Assembly: GCA_017442225.1 (NCBI GenBank)
Contig: JAFSAR010000006.1
Span: 16,701-80,700 of the forward strand
Reading direction: 5' to 3'
Length of the DNA: 64,000 bases
Source of the DNA: Clostridia bacterium
GTDB lineage: Bacteria > Bacillota > Clostridia > Oscillospirales > Acutalibacteraceae
In this document: one piece after another, positions 23,330-33,050 of the stretch
Numbering within the stretch: the stretch's first letter is position 1
How the letters are laid out: every line of letters starts with the position of its first letter
The notes under the pieces: model-generated
Database searches by the model: none
The model's input: only the letters and a program-made list of their open reading frames with translations
What the model was told of the DNA's origin: nothing
Translations under genes and position numbers: made by a program

Positions 23330-24340
23330 TTACTCTTTTGGTATATAAAAAACATCAATTACCGCTTGCAGCACCGATTCCTCATTGGCTGTAAATTCGA
23401 CCCACTCTTCGCCTTGTGTTAGTGTACCATCTATGGTTTTATAGTCAAGCGCATCGCCAAAGTTCATAGTCAGACAATTCTGAGCAAGATAGGTTATCTG
23501 GGCGAATGAAACGTTGGTAGAAAAATAGGGGGATAGGGTATTATAGTATTTAGTAAGGTTTGAAAAATTGCTGAGTACGGCGTTGCCGGTCTTGTTCATA
23601 AGCGCTGATAGAAATTGTTTTTGCCGTTGCATACGGCGGGCATTTGCTTCAAGATCTTCGCCGCGGTATTGGATATATGTCATAGCATTTGTGCCGTTAA
23701 GGGTTATTTTATTTCCTTTATAAAACTGTACTTTTTTGTTGACAATATCTTCCAGACAGGTTACTTGTACTCCACCAACCATATCGGTAAGCTTGGACAC
23801 GCCGTCCATCTCTATAGTAACGTAAGAACTAATATTTATTCCACACAACAATCTTTTGACCGAGGTCATAACGTTTTTGCTGCTTTCTTCGGCTGTGTTT
23901 CCGTAAGCATACGCAAGACACAACTGTTCTTTTTGTGTGCCCGCATATTTGCCGTCACCAGTGTAAAGATTTACATCTACCATTGTTTCGCGGGATATGG
24001 GTATTATGCAAGCCTTTTTGGTTTTCGTATCAATAGTAGCCACAAAGATAACGTCTGCCTGACCGTTGTTGCCGTTACCTAAATTCTGGTTTACGTTATC
24101 ACGGTCAATACCCATTACTAAAACGCTTACTATATTTTTATTAAGAATATATTTTTTGCCATCATATGTTATTGTGCTTTCGTCCTCTATTTCTACTAAG
24201 TCGGCTGAAATATTTGTATCATCTTTATGAAATTGGTGTTTGCCTATAGCTGTTATAATCCAAAAAGCCGAGAGTAGTAATAGAATTATTGCGAGAATTA
24301 TACTGATTACAATAACGATTATTTTTTTATTTTTTTTCAT
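23330..24340 (-). CDS. LytR-CpsA-Psr (LCP) family protein
   Basis: 336 aa. A cytoplasmic start rich in lysine, one membrane helix (residues 8-30), then an extracellular LCP domain. Motifs: SVLVMGIDRDNVNQNLG, GQADVIFVATIDTKTKKACIIPISRETMVDV, CLAYAYGNTAEESSKNVM, GVSKLTDMVGGVQVT and a RGEDLEANARRMQRQKQFL block with the conserved Arg pair. LCP enzymes attach wall teichoic acid or other glycopolymers to peptidoglycan. It is a single gene, convergent with the phosphohexomutase and divergent from trkA. Confidence 0.92.
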   Translation of the reverse strand: MKKNKKIIVIVISIILAIILLLLSAFWIITAIGKHQFHKDDTNISADLVEIEDESTITYDGKKYILNKNIVSVLVMGIDRDNVNQNLGNGNNGQADVIFVATIDTKTKKACIIPISRETMVDVNLYTGDGKYAGTQKEQLCLAYAYGNTAEESSKNVMTSVKRLLCGINISSYVTIEMDGVSKLTDMVGGVQVTCLEDIVNKKVQFYKGNKITLNGTNAMTYIQYRGEDLEANARRMQRQKQFLSALMNKTGNAVLSNFSNLTKYYNTLSPYFSTNVSFAQITYLAQNCLTMNFGDALDYKTIDGTLTQGEEWVEFTANEESVLQAVIDVFYIPKE

Positions 24341-24473
24341 ATTATCACCAAAGTGTGTTTTTTATAATCATTATAATTATGTGTTTTGTTAATGTCAATG
24401 CAAAAAAGTAGTGGAAAAAATATAATATGTGTAGTATAATAAAAAAACCAATACATTTAAATGGGGTAGTTTA

Positions 24474-25838
24474 ATGAAGATTATTATTGTAGGCGGCGGC
24501 AAAATCGGCGCTACGCTAATCGAAAGTCTCGAAAACGAAGGACACGATATAACCGTTGTAGACCGCGACCAGAAGGTTATTGACGAAATCAGTAATATAT
24601 ATGACGTTATGTGTGTTTGCGGTAACGGTGTAGATAATGACACCCTTAAGGAAGCCGAGGTATCGAAAGCAGAGTTATTAATTTCTGTTACCGACTCGGA
24701 TGAAATAAATATGCTTATCTGCTTTATTGCTAAAAAGATGGGTGCATCTTATACTGTAGCCAGAGTACGTAACCCCGAATTTAACGACAAGCGAATGGGT
24801 CAGGTTAAGCAGTATCTTGATTTGTCGCTTACAATAAATCCTGAATTTTTAGCGGCGTTAGAGATTTTTAATATATTAAAGCTACCTGCCGCCATAAATA
24901 TTGAAACCTTTTCAAGACGAAATTTTTCAATGATAGAGCTTGTTCTTAAAGAGGGTACGCATCTTGACGGAATGAACCTTATTGAACTTCGTAAAAAGTA
25001 CAATTTAAACTTTTTGATTTCGGTTGTAAAGCGTGGTGATGAGGTATATATTCCTGACGGCAATTTTGTACTTAAAACAGGTGACCATATATGCCTTACT
25101 GCTAATTTTATTGAAATTCAAAAACTGCTTAAAATGTTAGGTCTTGCTAAAAAGCAATCAAAATCGGTTATGATTTTGGGTGCTACAACAACCTGCTATT
25201 ATCTCGCTAAAATGCTTATCCGCTCGGGTACTGATGTTACAATAATTGATAAAGATATTAACAGATGTAATCAATTTGCAGAAAAACTGCCCGAGGCGGT
25301 TATTATAAACGGTGACGGCGCCGAGCAAGAGGTGCTTATGGAGGAGGGTATAGCATCCACAGATGCGTTTGTATCGCTTACCGGTATGGATGAAGAAAAT
25401 ATACTTATCTCGTTTTTTGCGCAGTCGCAAAACGTTCCGCGCGTTATTGCAAAGGTTAACCGTAACGAGCTTGCCGCTATGGCGGAAAAATTAGGTCTTG
25501 ACTCTATTGTGTCACCTAAAAAAGCAGTATCCAACGTGGTTACAAGCTACGCTCGAGCACTCGAAAATTCACTTGGCAGTAATGTTGAAACGATGTACAA
25601 GTTAATGAACGGTAGTGTGGAGGCGCTTGAATTTAATGTTCAATCAGACTTTAAGAGTCAGCATATTCCTTTAAAGGATATGCAGCTAAAAAAGGACGTT
25701 CTTATTGCGGGTATAATTAGAAAAAGAAAAGCTTTTGTGCCTATAGGTGACGATGAGATTATTGCAGGTGATAAAATTATTGTAATTGCAAAATCGGGTG
25801 ATCAAAAAATGAACGACCTTGCTGATATTTTGAGGTAA
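24474..25838 (+). CDS. trkA: Trk potassium uptake regulator TrkA (two RCK units)
   Basis: 454 aa peripheral membrane NAD-binding subunit that gates TrkH. Two RCK repeats: each has a Rossmann start (IIIVGGGKIGATLIESLENE and SVMILGATTTCYYLAKML) and a C-terminal TrkA-C part (DGMNLIELRKKYNL and ending GDKIIVIAKSGD). The first NAD loop is canonical; the second has lost the glycine pattern, as is usual. trkH follows after 4 bases. This is the first gene of a four-gene K+ operon. Confidence 0.95.
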   Translation: MKIIIVGGGKIGATLIESLENEGHDITVVDRDQKVIDEISNIYDVMCVCGNGVDNDTLKEAEVSKAELLISVTDSDEINMLICFIAKKMGASYTVARVRNPEFNDKRMGQVKQYLDLSLTINPEFLAALEIFNILKLPAAINIETFSRRNFSMIELVLKEGTHLDGMNLIELRKKYNLNFLISVVKRGDEVYIPDGNFVLKTGDHICLTANFIEIQKLLKMLGLAKKQSKSVMILGATTTCYYLAKMLIRSGTDVTIIDKDINRCNQFAEKLPEAVIINGDGAEQEVLMEEGIASTDAFVSLTGMDEENILISFFAQSQNVPRVIAKVNRNELAAMAEKLGLDSIVSPKKAVSNVVTSYARALENSLGSNVETMYKLMNGSVEALEFNVQSDFKSQHIPLKDMQLKKDVLIAGIIRKRKAFVPIGDDEIIAGDKIIVIAKSGDQKMNDLADILR

Positions 25839-25842
25839 TACA

Positions 25843-27291
25843 ATGAATAAAAGAATGGTGCTTAAAACAGCAGGCAGAATAATGCAGATTATTTCTTTGC
25901 TGCTTTTAATTCCTGCTATAGTGGCAATAATTTATGCTGAAGTAAAGCAGTTGTTTGCGTTTTGCATTACTGCTTTGTGCGCTTTTTTGGTAGGACTTGC
26001 AATAGTTAAATTTACAAGAACAAAAAACCGTGTCATATATGCTAAAGACGGTTTTGCAATTACTGCTCTCGCATGGATTATTATGGCGGCAATAGGTGCT
26101 GTGCCTTTTGTAATAGCAGGTGATATCAAGTCTTATGTTGATGCCGTATTTGAAACGGTCAGTGGTTTTACAACTACGGGTGCTTCAATATTGACAAATG
26201 TAGAGGCAATGAGCCGCAGTATGCTTTTTTGGCGTAGCTTTACCCACTGGATAGGCGGTATGGGTGTGCTTGTGTTTGTTATGGCAATTATACCCAATTT
26301 TACCGACCGCTCAATTCATATTATGCGCGCTGAAATGCCTGGACCTATAATTGGCAAATTGGTTCCGCGAGTAAAGGATACCGCAAAAATACTGTATCTC
26401 ATTTATATTTTTCTTACCGTTTTACAAACAGCTTTATTGCTTGCGGGTGGTATGCCGTTGTTTGATAGCCTTGTTCATACATTTGGTACGGCGGGTACGG
26501 GCGGTTTTGGAATTAAGGCTGATAGCATAGCATCATATAGCCCTTATTGTCAATGGATTATTGCCATATTTATGTTGATATTTGGCGTAAACTTTAACAT
26601 TTATTATTTACTTTTACTGCGTCGTATACGTACGGCACTGAAAAGCAGTGAGCTGTGGTGTTATATATCAATTGTTTTGGTTAGCGTAGCGGTAATTACT
26701 GCAAATGTTGCGCCGATTTATAAAAATTTTTCTACAGCTCTTAGAAATTCGACCTTTCAAGTGGCATCAATTATTTCAACAACCGGTTTTGCCACGGCGG
26801 ATTTTGATTTGTGGCCCGGTCTTTGTAAAGCTATACTTTTATTGCTTATGTTCTGTGGCGCGTGCGCGGGTTCTACTGCGGGTGGACTAAAGGTTTCGCG
26901 TGTTGTAATGCTATTTAAATCGGTGACCAAAGAAATAAGAAGAATGTTGCATCCGCGTTCGATTGGCAAGGTTCACTTTGAGGGCAAGTCAGTGGAAGAC
27001 TCTACACTGAGCAGTGTAAGCACATATTTTGTTATATATATGATATGCTTTTTTATGGTTTTTTTGCTTATTGCCTTTGAACCTTTTGGATTCGAGAGCA
27101 ATTTTTCAGCGGTGGCAGCTTGTTTCAATAATATAGGTCCCGGTTTTTCGGCTGTAGGGCCTACAGCCAGCTATGCAGGGTATACAGACTTTTCAAAAAT
27201 AATCTTGTCATTTGCTATGTTGCTTGGTCGTCTTGAAATTTTTCCGATAGTGGTATTTCTTTCGCCGCGCACTTGGATAAAGAAAAAATAA
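25843..27291 (+). CDS. trkH: Trk-type potassium transporter TrkH
   Basis: 482 aa channel-like K+ transporter, about ten membrane segments in four pore repeats. Selectivity loops are visible: VSGFTTTGASI, TFGTAGTGGFGI, ISTTGFATAD and a degenerate fourth near NNIGPGFSAVGPT. GGLKVSRVVML after repeat 3 is typical of TrkH rather than KtrB. It lies between trkA and ktrB; its stop is 14 bases before the ktrB ATG. Partner: TrkA just upstream. Confidence 0.94.
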   Translation: MNKRMVLKTAGRIMQIISLLLLIPAIVAIIYAEVKQLFAFCITALCAFLVGLAIVKFTRTKNRVIYAKDGFAITALAWIIMAAIGAVPFVIAGDIKSYVDAVFETVSGFTTTGASILTNVEAMSRSMLFWRSFTHWIGGMGVLVFVMAIIPNFTDRSIHIMRAEMPGPIIGKLVPRVKDTAKILYLIYIFLTVLQTALLLAGGMPLFDSLVHTFGTAGTGGFGIKADSIASYSPYCQWIIAIFMLIFGVNFNIYYLLLLRRIRTALKSSELWCYISIVLVSVAVITANVAPIYKNFSTALRNSTFQVASIISTTGFATADFDLWPGLCKAILLLLMFCGACAGSTAGGLKVSRVVMLFKSVTKEIRRMLHPRSIGKVHFEGKSVEDSTLSSVSTYFVIYMICFFMVFLLIAFEPFGFESNFSAVAACFNNIGPGFSAVGPTASYAGYTDFSKIILSFAMLLGRLEIFPIVVFLSPRTWIKKK

Positions 27292-27305
27292 TAAGGGTGG
27301 TATTT

Positions 27306-28631
27306 ATGCCCAAACAAAAAGTATTTTCATCTTCAAGAACTATAATATTTGGATTCGCCGCTATGATAATTGTAGGCACACTGCTACTTATGCTGCCATT
27401 TTCTTCAAAAAGCGGAACATCAACCCCATTTTTAGACTGTTTATTTACTGCCACATCAAGTAGTTGTGTTACAGGTCTTGTTGTTCATGACACCGCAACC
27501 CACTGGTCTCTCTTTGGACAGATAGTCATTTTGCTTATGATACAAATAGGCGGTATGGGTATAGTAACTATGTCTATACTTGCTGTTATGCTATCGGGCA
27601 AAAAGGTAAATCTTATGCAACGAAGCACTATGCAGGAGTCTATTTCTGCTCATAAGGTTGGTGGAATAATACAGCTTTCAAGATTTATAATTGTCACAAG
27701 CCTTATTGTTGAGATGTTAGGCGCGGTAGCATTTTCGTTTGTATTTTGTCGTGATTACGGATTTTTGAAGGGAATTTGGATGTCGGTCTTTCATTCTGTA
27801 TCTGCTTTTTGTAACGCAGGTTTTGATTTGATGGGTGAGACTGCAAAATTTTCTTCACTTACAAGCTATGTGTATAATCCCATCGTAAATATAACCGTTA
27901 TGCTGCTTATAATTATCGGCGGTATAGGTTTTCTCACTTGGGATGATATCAAAACTAACAAGTGGCATATTAGACACTACCGCGTACAAAGTAAGATAAT
28001 ATTTTTGGTAACGGCAATACTTATTTTAGTGCCAACACTGTACTTTTTCTTCTTTGAGTTTAATGAGTTAAGTTTTGGGAAGCGAATATTGGTATCACTC
28101 TTTCAGGCTGTTACGCCGAGAACGGCTGGCTTTAACACCGTTGATGCATCGGGATTATCAGAAACGGGTAATGCAGTGGTTACGGTGCTTATGCTTATCG
28201 GCGGGGCACCTGGTTCTACGGCGGGCGGTATGAAAATTACAACCGTTGCGGTTTTGATAGCAGCTACTGTATCTGTGTTCCGCAAGCGTGATAGTGCGCA
28301 TATTTTGCACAGAAGGGTTAGCGATGAAACGGTGAAAATAGCTGCCACAGTTTTAGTTATGTATATTACTTTGTTTGTTCTTGGAGCAATGGTATTAAGC
28401 AGTGTCGAAAATTTTCCGCTTACAGACTGCCTTTATGAAACAGCCTCTGCAATAGGAACAGTAGGTCTTACAACAGGTATTACGCCAAGCCTTAGCGCCG
28501 TTTCACGAATTATATTGATTTTCTTAATGTATATGGGTAGAGTTGGCGGTCTTACCATAGTTTTTGCAACGTTTGGCGGTACGCAAAAAAATCTTGTAAA
28601 ATATCCGCAAGCAACTATAACAGTTGGTTAG
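27306..28631 (+). CDS. ktrB: Ktr-type potassium transporter KtrB
   Basis: 441 aa, four pore repeats with filter loops TATSSSCVTGLV, SAFCNAGFDLMG, AVTPRTAGFNTVD and ASAIGTVGLTTGI. The shorter N-terminus and GGAPGSTAGGMKITTVAVL are the KtrB/NtpJ pattern. ATG at 27306 follows AAGGGTGG; an in-frame start at 27273 would overlap trkH and is less likely. ktrA follows after 12 bases. It differs clearly from the TrkH gene upstream, so this is a second transport system, not a duplication of the first. Confidence 0.93.
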   Translation: MPKQKVFSSSRTIIFGFAAMIIVGTLLLMLPFSSKSGTSTPFLDCLFTATSSSCVTGLVVHDTATHWSLFGQIVILLMIQIGGMGIVTMSILAVMLSGKKVNLMQRSTMQESISAHKVGGIIQLSRFIIVTSLIVEMLGAVAFSFVFCRDYGFLKGIWMSVFHSVSAFCNAGFDLMGETAKFSSLTSYVYNPIVNITVMLLIIIGGIGFLTWDDIKTNKWHIRHYRVQSKIIFLVTAILILVPTLYFFFFEFNELSFGKRILVSLFQAVTPRTAGFNTVDASGLSETGNAVVTVLMLIGGAPGSTAGGMKITTVAVLIAATVSVFRKRDSAHILHRRVSDETVKIAATVLVMYITLFVLGAMVLSSVENFPLTDCLYETASAIGTVGLTTGITPSLSAVSRIILIFLMYMGRVGGLTIVFATFGGTQKNLVKYPQATITVG

Positions 28632-28643
28632 AAAGGTGATTTT

Positions 28644-29291
28644 ATGAAAAATATATTGTTAATAGGTATGGGTCGTTTCGGCAAAACAATGGCGGCCGAG
28701 CTTGATAAGTTGGGTCATCAGGTAATGGCGGTTGACATCCGTGAAAAATGTATAAACGAATGCATTGATTTTGTAACCAGCGCTCAGATTGGTGACAGTA
28801 CCAACCCTGAGTTTCTTAAAGGATTAGGAATTGATAATTACGACGTTTGCATCGTTACCATAAAAAAAGATTTTCAAAGCTCGCTCGAGACGACAACGCT
28901 TCTTAAGGATTTGGGCGCAAAGTTTGTGGTGTCGCGTGCGGCAAGTGATTTTCACGCAAGATTTTTATTGCGCAACGGCGCCGATAAGATTGTTTTTCCT
29001 GAAAAACAGATGGCAAAGTGGGCGGCTGTTCGCTATGGCTCAAACAATATGCTCGATTATGTGGAGTTGGATGAAAATGTATCAATATTTGAGTTAGAGG
29101 TGCCTCAAAATTGGATCGGTAAAACCGTGGCGCAGGTAGATGTACGCAAAAAATACAATATAAATGTTTTGGGTATGTTTATAAATGGTAAATTGTCGGT
29201 GACAATGACGCCTGATACCGTTTTTACGGCAGAACACCCCATTTTAGTGCTTGGAAATTATAAAGATGCGCAAAAATGCTTTAAATTGTAA
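28644..29291 (+). CDS. ktrA: Ktr potassium uptake regulator KtrA (single RCK)
   Basis: 215 aa, one RCK_N domain (NILLIGMGRFGKTMAAELDK with the GxGxxG loop, AVDIREKCIN as acidic strand) and one RCK_C domain (NWIGKTVAQVDVRKKYNINV). It forms the ring that controls KtrB by ATP/ADP and c-di-AMP in known cases. AAAGGTGA RBS before ATG. It ends the K+ operon; efp has its own promoter 10 bases further on. Confidence 0.94.
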   Translation: MKNILLIGMGRFGKTMAAELDKLGHQVMAVDIREKCINECIDFVTSAQIGDSTNPEFLKGLGIDNYDVCIVTIKKDFQSSLETTTLLKDLGAKFVVSRAASDFHARFLLRNGADKIVFPEKQMAKWAAVRYGSNNMLDYVELDENVSIFELEVPQNWIGKTVAQVDVRKKYNINVLGMFINGKLSVTMTPDTVFTAEHPILVLGNYKDAQKCFKL

Positions 29292-29300
29292 TAGATTTGC

Positions 29301-29329
29301 TTGACAAATTTTGCAAATAATATTACAAT
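29301..29329 (+). promoter_or_regulatory. Promoter of efp
   Basis: TTGACA (29301-29306), 17 bases, TACAAT (29324-29329), 67 bases before the efp start. Confidence 0.75.
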
Positions 29330-29395
29330 ATATAGTGTGTAATGGTGAAATTTTTGCCATAACAAGAAGTAAAATGTTTTTTGGAGGAAATAATA

Positions 29396-29953
29396 ATGAT
29401 TAGTGCCGGCGATTTTAGAAATGGCGTTACTTTTGAAGAGGATGGTCAGGTTTTACAGGTTGTTGAATTTCAGCACGTTAAACCAGGCAAGGGCGCTGCA
29501 TTTGTAAGAACAAAGACAAAGAATGTCATTACAGGTGCTGTTATCGAAAAATCATATAACCCAACAGCTAAATTCCCAACCGCTTATATTGAGCGCAAGG
29601 ATATGGAATACTCATATCAGGATGGCGATCTTTACTACTTTATGGATCAGGAAACATATGAGCTTGAGCCAATCAATGCTTCGGAGCTTTCTGACAACTT
29701 TAAGTTTGTAAAGGAAAATATGGTATGTAAGGTTCTTTCTTACAAGGGTAAGGTTTTCGGTGTGGAGCCACCAACATTTGTTGAACTTACCGTTACCGCT
29801 ACCGAGCCAGGCTTTGCAGGCAACACTGCTACCAACGCTACCAAGCCCGCAACACTTGAGACAGGCTGTGAAATTCGTGTGCCTCTCTTTATCAACGAGG
29901 GTGAGGTTGTTCGTATCGATACTCGTACAGGCGAGTATATGGAACGCGCATAA
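29396..29953 (+). CDS. efp: Elongation factor P
   Basis: Relieves ribosome stalling at proline runs; binds next to the P-site. 185 aa, three-domain EF-P. The tip of domain [12 protein letters not shown], carries Lys32, the residue modified in several bacteria; no modification gene is nearby. The C-terminal [17 protein letters not shown] is the family signature. ATG at 29396 follows GGAGG by 8 bases; an upstream in-frame start would overlap the RBS. The next gene starts 24 bases downstream. Confidence 0.97.
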   Translation: MISAGDFRNGVTFEEDGQVLQVVEFQHVKPGKGAAFVRTKTKNVITGAVIEKSYNPTAKFPTAYIERKDMEYSYQDGDLYYFMDQETYELEPINASELSDNFKFVKENMVCKVLSYKGKVFGVEPPTFVELTVTATEPGFAGNTATNATKPATLETGCEIRVPLFINEGEVVRIDTRTGEYMERA

Positions 29954-29977
29954 TTAAAATATTTGGAGGAAAACACA

Positions 29978-30421
29978 ATGGATATTTGTGAAAAGATTGC
30001 TTATATAAAGGGTCTCGCAGAGGGTCTTTCACTTGATAGCGATAGCAAAGAGGGTAAAATTCTTGCCGCTATTATCGACCTTTTGGGTGACATCACAGAG
30101 GAAATCTGCGATATCGAAGATGCTTGCGATGATATGAGCGAGCAGATAGACGCAGTTGATGAAGACCTCGCTTCTTTAGAGGATATCATCTATGAGGACG
30201 ACTGCGACTGTGACTGCTGCGATGATGAAGATTGCGACTGCTGTGATGACGAGCTTTATGAGGTTGAGTGCCCGTCTTGCAACGATATAATTTATCTTGA
30301 TGCAGAGATGCTTGAGGATGAAGGTATTGATTGCCCCAACTGCGGCACACATTTAGAGTTTGATTTTGACTGCGATTGCTGTGACGAAGATTGCGATTGC
30401 TGCTGCGACGACGCAGAGTAA
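29978..30421 (+). CDS. CD1247-type N-terminal domain protein with Cys/Asp-rich tail
   Basis: 147 aa. The N-terminus (MDICEKIAYIKGLAEGLSLD, followed by KEGKILAAIIDLLGDI) is a small helical domain common in Clostridia next to efp. The second half alternates Asp and Cys (DCDCDCCDDEDCDCCDD) around a zinc-ribbon (CPSCNDIIYLD...CPNCGTHLEF) and ends in a further Cys/Asp run, about 20 cysteines in all. Metal binding is likely; function unknown. GGAGG RBS 10 bases before ATG. It forms an operon with efp and is followed by a hairpin. Confidence 0.8.
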   Translation: MDICEKIAYIKGLAEGLSLDSDSKEGKILAAIIDLLGDITEEICDIEDACDDMSEQIDAVDEDLASLEDIIYEDDCDCDCCDDEDCDCCDDELYEVECPSCNDIIYLDAEMLEDEGIDCPNCGTHLEFDFDCDCCDEDCDCCCDDAE

Positions 30422-30439
30422 TATTAAAAATTAAAATTT

Positions 30440-30481
30440 GCCGCGCCGATTTCGTGCTTTACGGAAGGGTGCGGCTTTTTT
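30440..30481 (+). terminator. Probable terminator before ispD
   Basis: GCCGC (30440-30444) and GCGGC (30471-30475) with imperfect inner pairs, then six T residues. ispD may escape by read-through or use its own promoter. Confidence 0.5.
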
Positions 30482-30493
30482 AAAGGATAAAAA

Positions 30494-31231
30494 ATGAATA
30501 AAACAGATATAAAATTACAGTATGAGATTTGTGAAAAAAAGGATTCGGCTATTCCTGTTATAATTGTCGCGGCGGGTAGTTCCACCAGAATGAAGGGCAT
30601 CAACAAACAGTTTATGCCTGTCTTGGGTGTGCCTGTAATCGCGCGCACGCTTATGGCGTTTGAGTCTTGCTCTGATATTTCAAAAATTATAGTAGTTACA
30701 GCGCGCGACAGCATACTTGATATGCAGCTTGTTTGCGAAAAGTATTCAATACACAAAATTTCCGATATCGTCGAGGGCGGCGCCAACCGTCACGAATCGG
30801 TTATGAAAGGCATAGAGCGTCTTGATAAAAAAGATTCAAAGGTACTGATACACGACGGAGCGCGACCATTTGTTGATTCGGCGACAATCAGCGCGGTAGC
30901 AGACACGCTTAACAGTTTTGATGCATCGCTTTGTGTCAGCAAAATAAACGATACGGTTAAGAAAGTAACGGAAGACGGTGTAGTGCTATCTACCGTTGAC
31001 CGCAGTATGCTTTATGCCGCGCAGACACCGCAGGGAGTAGACGTAGAAAAATATAAAAATGCCTGCAATACTCTTGCGAGCGTAGAAGAGCTTACTGATG
31101 ATGCGTCGGTTATGGAAGCGGCAGGTTATAGCGTTAAAGCCGTAATCGGCAGCGCAAAAAACATTAAAATTACAACACCCGACGATATTGCTATCGCCGA
31201 AAGTTTGGTAAAAGGGGAGAGCGAAGTATGA
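30494..31231 (+). CDS. ispD: 2-C-methyl-D-erythritol 4-phosphate cytidylyltransferase
   Basis: Third step of the MEP isoprenoid pathway: MEP plus CTP gives CDP-ME. 245 aa. The nucleotide-binding loop is [16 protein letters not shown], with Arg and Lys of the catalytic pair; [24 protein letters not shown] and AAQTPQGVD are family blocks. About 20 extra N-terminal residues precede IPVIIVAAG, so an internal start is possible. The stop overlaps the ispF ATG (ATGA), so the two are coupled. Confidence 0.95.
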   Translation: MNKTDIKLQYEICEKKDSAIPVIIVAAGSSTRMKGINKQFMPVLGVPVIARTLMAFESCSDISKIIVVTARDSILDMQLVCEKYSIHKISDIVEGGANRHESVMKGIERLDKKDSKVLIHDGARPFVDSATISAVADTLNSFDASLCVSKINDTVKKVTEDGVVLSTVDRSMLYAAQTPQGVDVEKYKNACNTLASVEELTDDASVMEAAGYSVKAVIGSAKNIKITTPDDIAIAESLVKGESEV

Positions 31232-31695
31232 GAATAGGCCATGGTTATGACGTTCACCGTATGACAGAAAACAGAAAACTGATTTTAGGTGGAGTTGATA
31301 TCGCTTATGAAAAGGGGCTACTTGGTCACTCTGATGCCGACGTGTTACTTCACGCCATAAGCGACGCGCTGCTTGGCGCCGCGGCGCTTGGCGACATAGG
31401 CAAGCATTTTCCCGACACGGACCCAAGATACAAGGGTATTGATTCAAGAATACTGCTACGACACGTTGTGAATCTTATAAAAGAAAACGGTTATTCCGTA
31501 GGCAATATTGATTGCACGGTAATTGCGCAACAACCAAAGCTTAAAGATTATATAGAATCTATGCGCAAAAACATAGCGGAGGATTGCTGTGTAGAAGTGT
31601 CCTGTGTTAACGTAAAGGCTACCACAGAGGAAAAGTTAGGCTTTACGGGTAACGGCAGCGGCATATCGGCGCACGCGGTTTGTATTTTGGTATAA
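31228..31695 (+). CDS. ispF: 2-C-methyl-D-erythritol 2,4-cyclodiphosphate synthase
   Basis: Fifth step of the MEP pathway; zinc-dependent trimer. 155 aa. GHGYDVHRM supplies the zinc Asp and His, GGVDI and [20 protein letters not shown] give the third ligand, FPDTDP and [11 protein letters not shown] complete the active site. It overlaps ispD by 4 bases. With ispH at 9.2 kb, three MEP enzymes are encoded in this window. Confidence 0.97.
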   Translation: MRIGHGYDVHRMTENRKLILGGVDIAYEKGLLGHSDADVLLHAISDALLGAAALGDIGKHFPDTDPRYKGIDSRILLRHVVNLIKENGYSVGNIDCTVIAQQPKLKDYIESMRKNIAEDCCVEVSCVNVKATTEEKLGFTGNGSGISAHAVCILV

Positions 31696-31736
31696 CACAA
31701 AAGAGCGCCTCATAAAATTTATTGAGGTGATTTTGT

Positions 31737-32180
31737 TTGAAGCCGTACGTAACCTTTACTAAAAAAAGATTTTTAATAATTTTTGCCGTGTTTGTCTGTG
31801 TGGGCTTTATCTGCTGTGAGATATATGCGGCAGGGAACAACGATGCAAATGCAAAAACAAATGCCGACAGATTGATTTTTATTAAAGATTTGGGATATAC
31901 GGTTACATCAAATGAGCCGAGTGTAAAGGCGGTAAATATTCCCGAGGTTTTTTATGACGTTTACGAAAATTATAACACTTTGCAAAAATCGGCAGGATAT
32001 GACCTTTCTTTGTATAAGGGCTGTGAAGTGACTATATACACCTATAAAATCAATCCGCCCGACAGCTATACGGGCGAATGTGTTATAAATATAATCGTAT
32101 ATAACGATAGGATAATCGGCGGCGACGTTTCATCATCGGCGCTTAGCGGTTTTATGCTACCGCTTAGGCTGACGGATTAA
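31737..32180 (+). CDS. DUF4830 family membrane-anchored protein
   Basis: 147 aa. One N-terminal helix (FLIIFAVFVCVGFICCEIYA) then an exported domain with NADRLIFIKDLGYTV and PEVFYDVYENYNTLQKSAGYDLSLYKGCEV, the DUF4830 pattern as I recall it. Start TTG at 31737 has GAGGTGA 6 bases upstream. No catalytic motif is visible. It lies between ispF and the pseudouridine synthase gene and is probably in the same transcript. Confidence 0.75.
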   Translation: MKPYVTFTKKRFLIIFAVFVCVGFICCEIYAAGNNDANAKTNADRLIFIKDLGYTVTSNEPSVKAVNIPEVFYDVYENYNTLQKSAGYDLSLYKGCEVTIYTYKINPPDSYTGECVINIIVYNDRIIGGDVSSSALSGFMLPLRLTD

Positions 32181-32208
32181 ATTCTCGTAAGCCTAAACAG
32201 GAGGAAAA

Positions 32209-32922
32209 GTGAAAAAACAAAGACTTGATAAATTTATTTCAAATCAGCTACTGCTCTCCCGCAGTATTGTGCGGACAGGCATTTTAAAGGGCAGGGCTAC
32301 AGTCAACGGTGTTGTTGTTCGCAACGTGGGCGAGATAATAGACGCAGACAGCGACTGCGTTACTTACGAGGGCAATACAGTAGGGTATAGGGAATACATA
32401 TATATTCTTATGAACAAGCCAAAGGGCGTTTTGTCTGCTGCTACGGATAAATCGCGCAAAACGGTTGTGGATTTAGTGCCGCAGAGCATTAGGCGACAGG
32501 GACTTTTTCCTGTAGGAAGACTTGACAAGGATACTACAGGCTTGCTGCTTATAACCGACGACGGCGTTTTTGCTCACAACTGTATATCACCAAAAAAGGA
32601 GATATCAAAATCGTACGTTGTCACCCTTGATGGCGATATAAACGACGGTATGATAAAAGTGTTTAATGAGGGTGTGGTTCTTGCCGACGGCACGGTTTGT
32701 AAGTCGGCAAAACTTGAGCGAATATCAGAAAACGTTGCCCGCATCATCATAACCGAAGGCAAGTATCATCAAATTAAGCGAATGTTTGGCACGGTAGGGC
32801 TGGGTGTTAACGATTTACGCCGCGAATCAATAGGCGGACTCACAATTCCCGATACGCTCAAAGAGGGCGAATGTATAGAAATGACAAAAGAACAGTTAGA
32901 AAATAGCATTTTTTACAGATAA
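32209..32922 (+). CDS. rRNA pseudouridine synthase, RsuA/RluB family
   Basis: 237 aa. An N-terminal S4 RNA-binding domain (RLDKFISNQLLLSRSIVRTG) is followed by the catalytic domain with Asp in GRLDKDTTGLLLITDDG and the C-terminal KYHQIKRMFGTVG block. It isomerises uridine in 16S or 23S rRNA; the exact position is not deducible, though the length fits RsuA (16S). GTG start at 32209 with AGGAGG upstream. Confidence 0.93.
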   Translation: MKKQRLDKFISNQLLLSRSIVRTGILKGRATVNGVVVRNVGEIIDADSDCVTYEGNTVGYREYIYILMNKPKGVLSAATDKSRKTVVDLVPQSIRRQGLFPVGRLDKDTTGLLLITDDGVFAHNCISPKKEISKSYVVTLDGDINDGMIKVFNEGVVLADGTVCKSAKLERISENVARIIITEGKYHQIKRMFGTVGLGVNDLRRESIGGLTIPDTLKEGECIEMTKEQLENSIFYR

Positions 32923-33004
32923 TTCAAAAAGGTTAGATACTTTTACCAAAAGCGTCGCCAAAACATTGTGTGAAATAGTCATAGCATTTAATTGAAAAGT
33001 TTGT

Positions 33005-33010
33005 TATAAT
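33005..33010 (+). promoter_or_regulatory. Extended -10 promoter of the MsmX-type gene
   Basis: TATAAT preceded by TG one base upstream (extended -10). No good -35 hexamer at 17 bases. Confidence 0.5.
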
Positions 33011-33050
33011 AACAAAGTAAATTAGGAATTTTATCAGGAGGTCCATTTTT

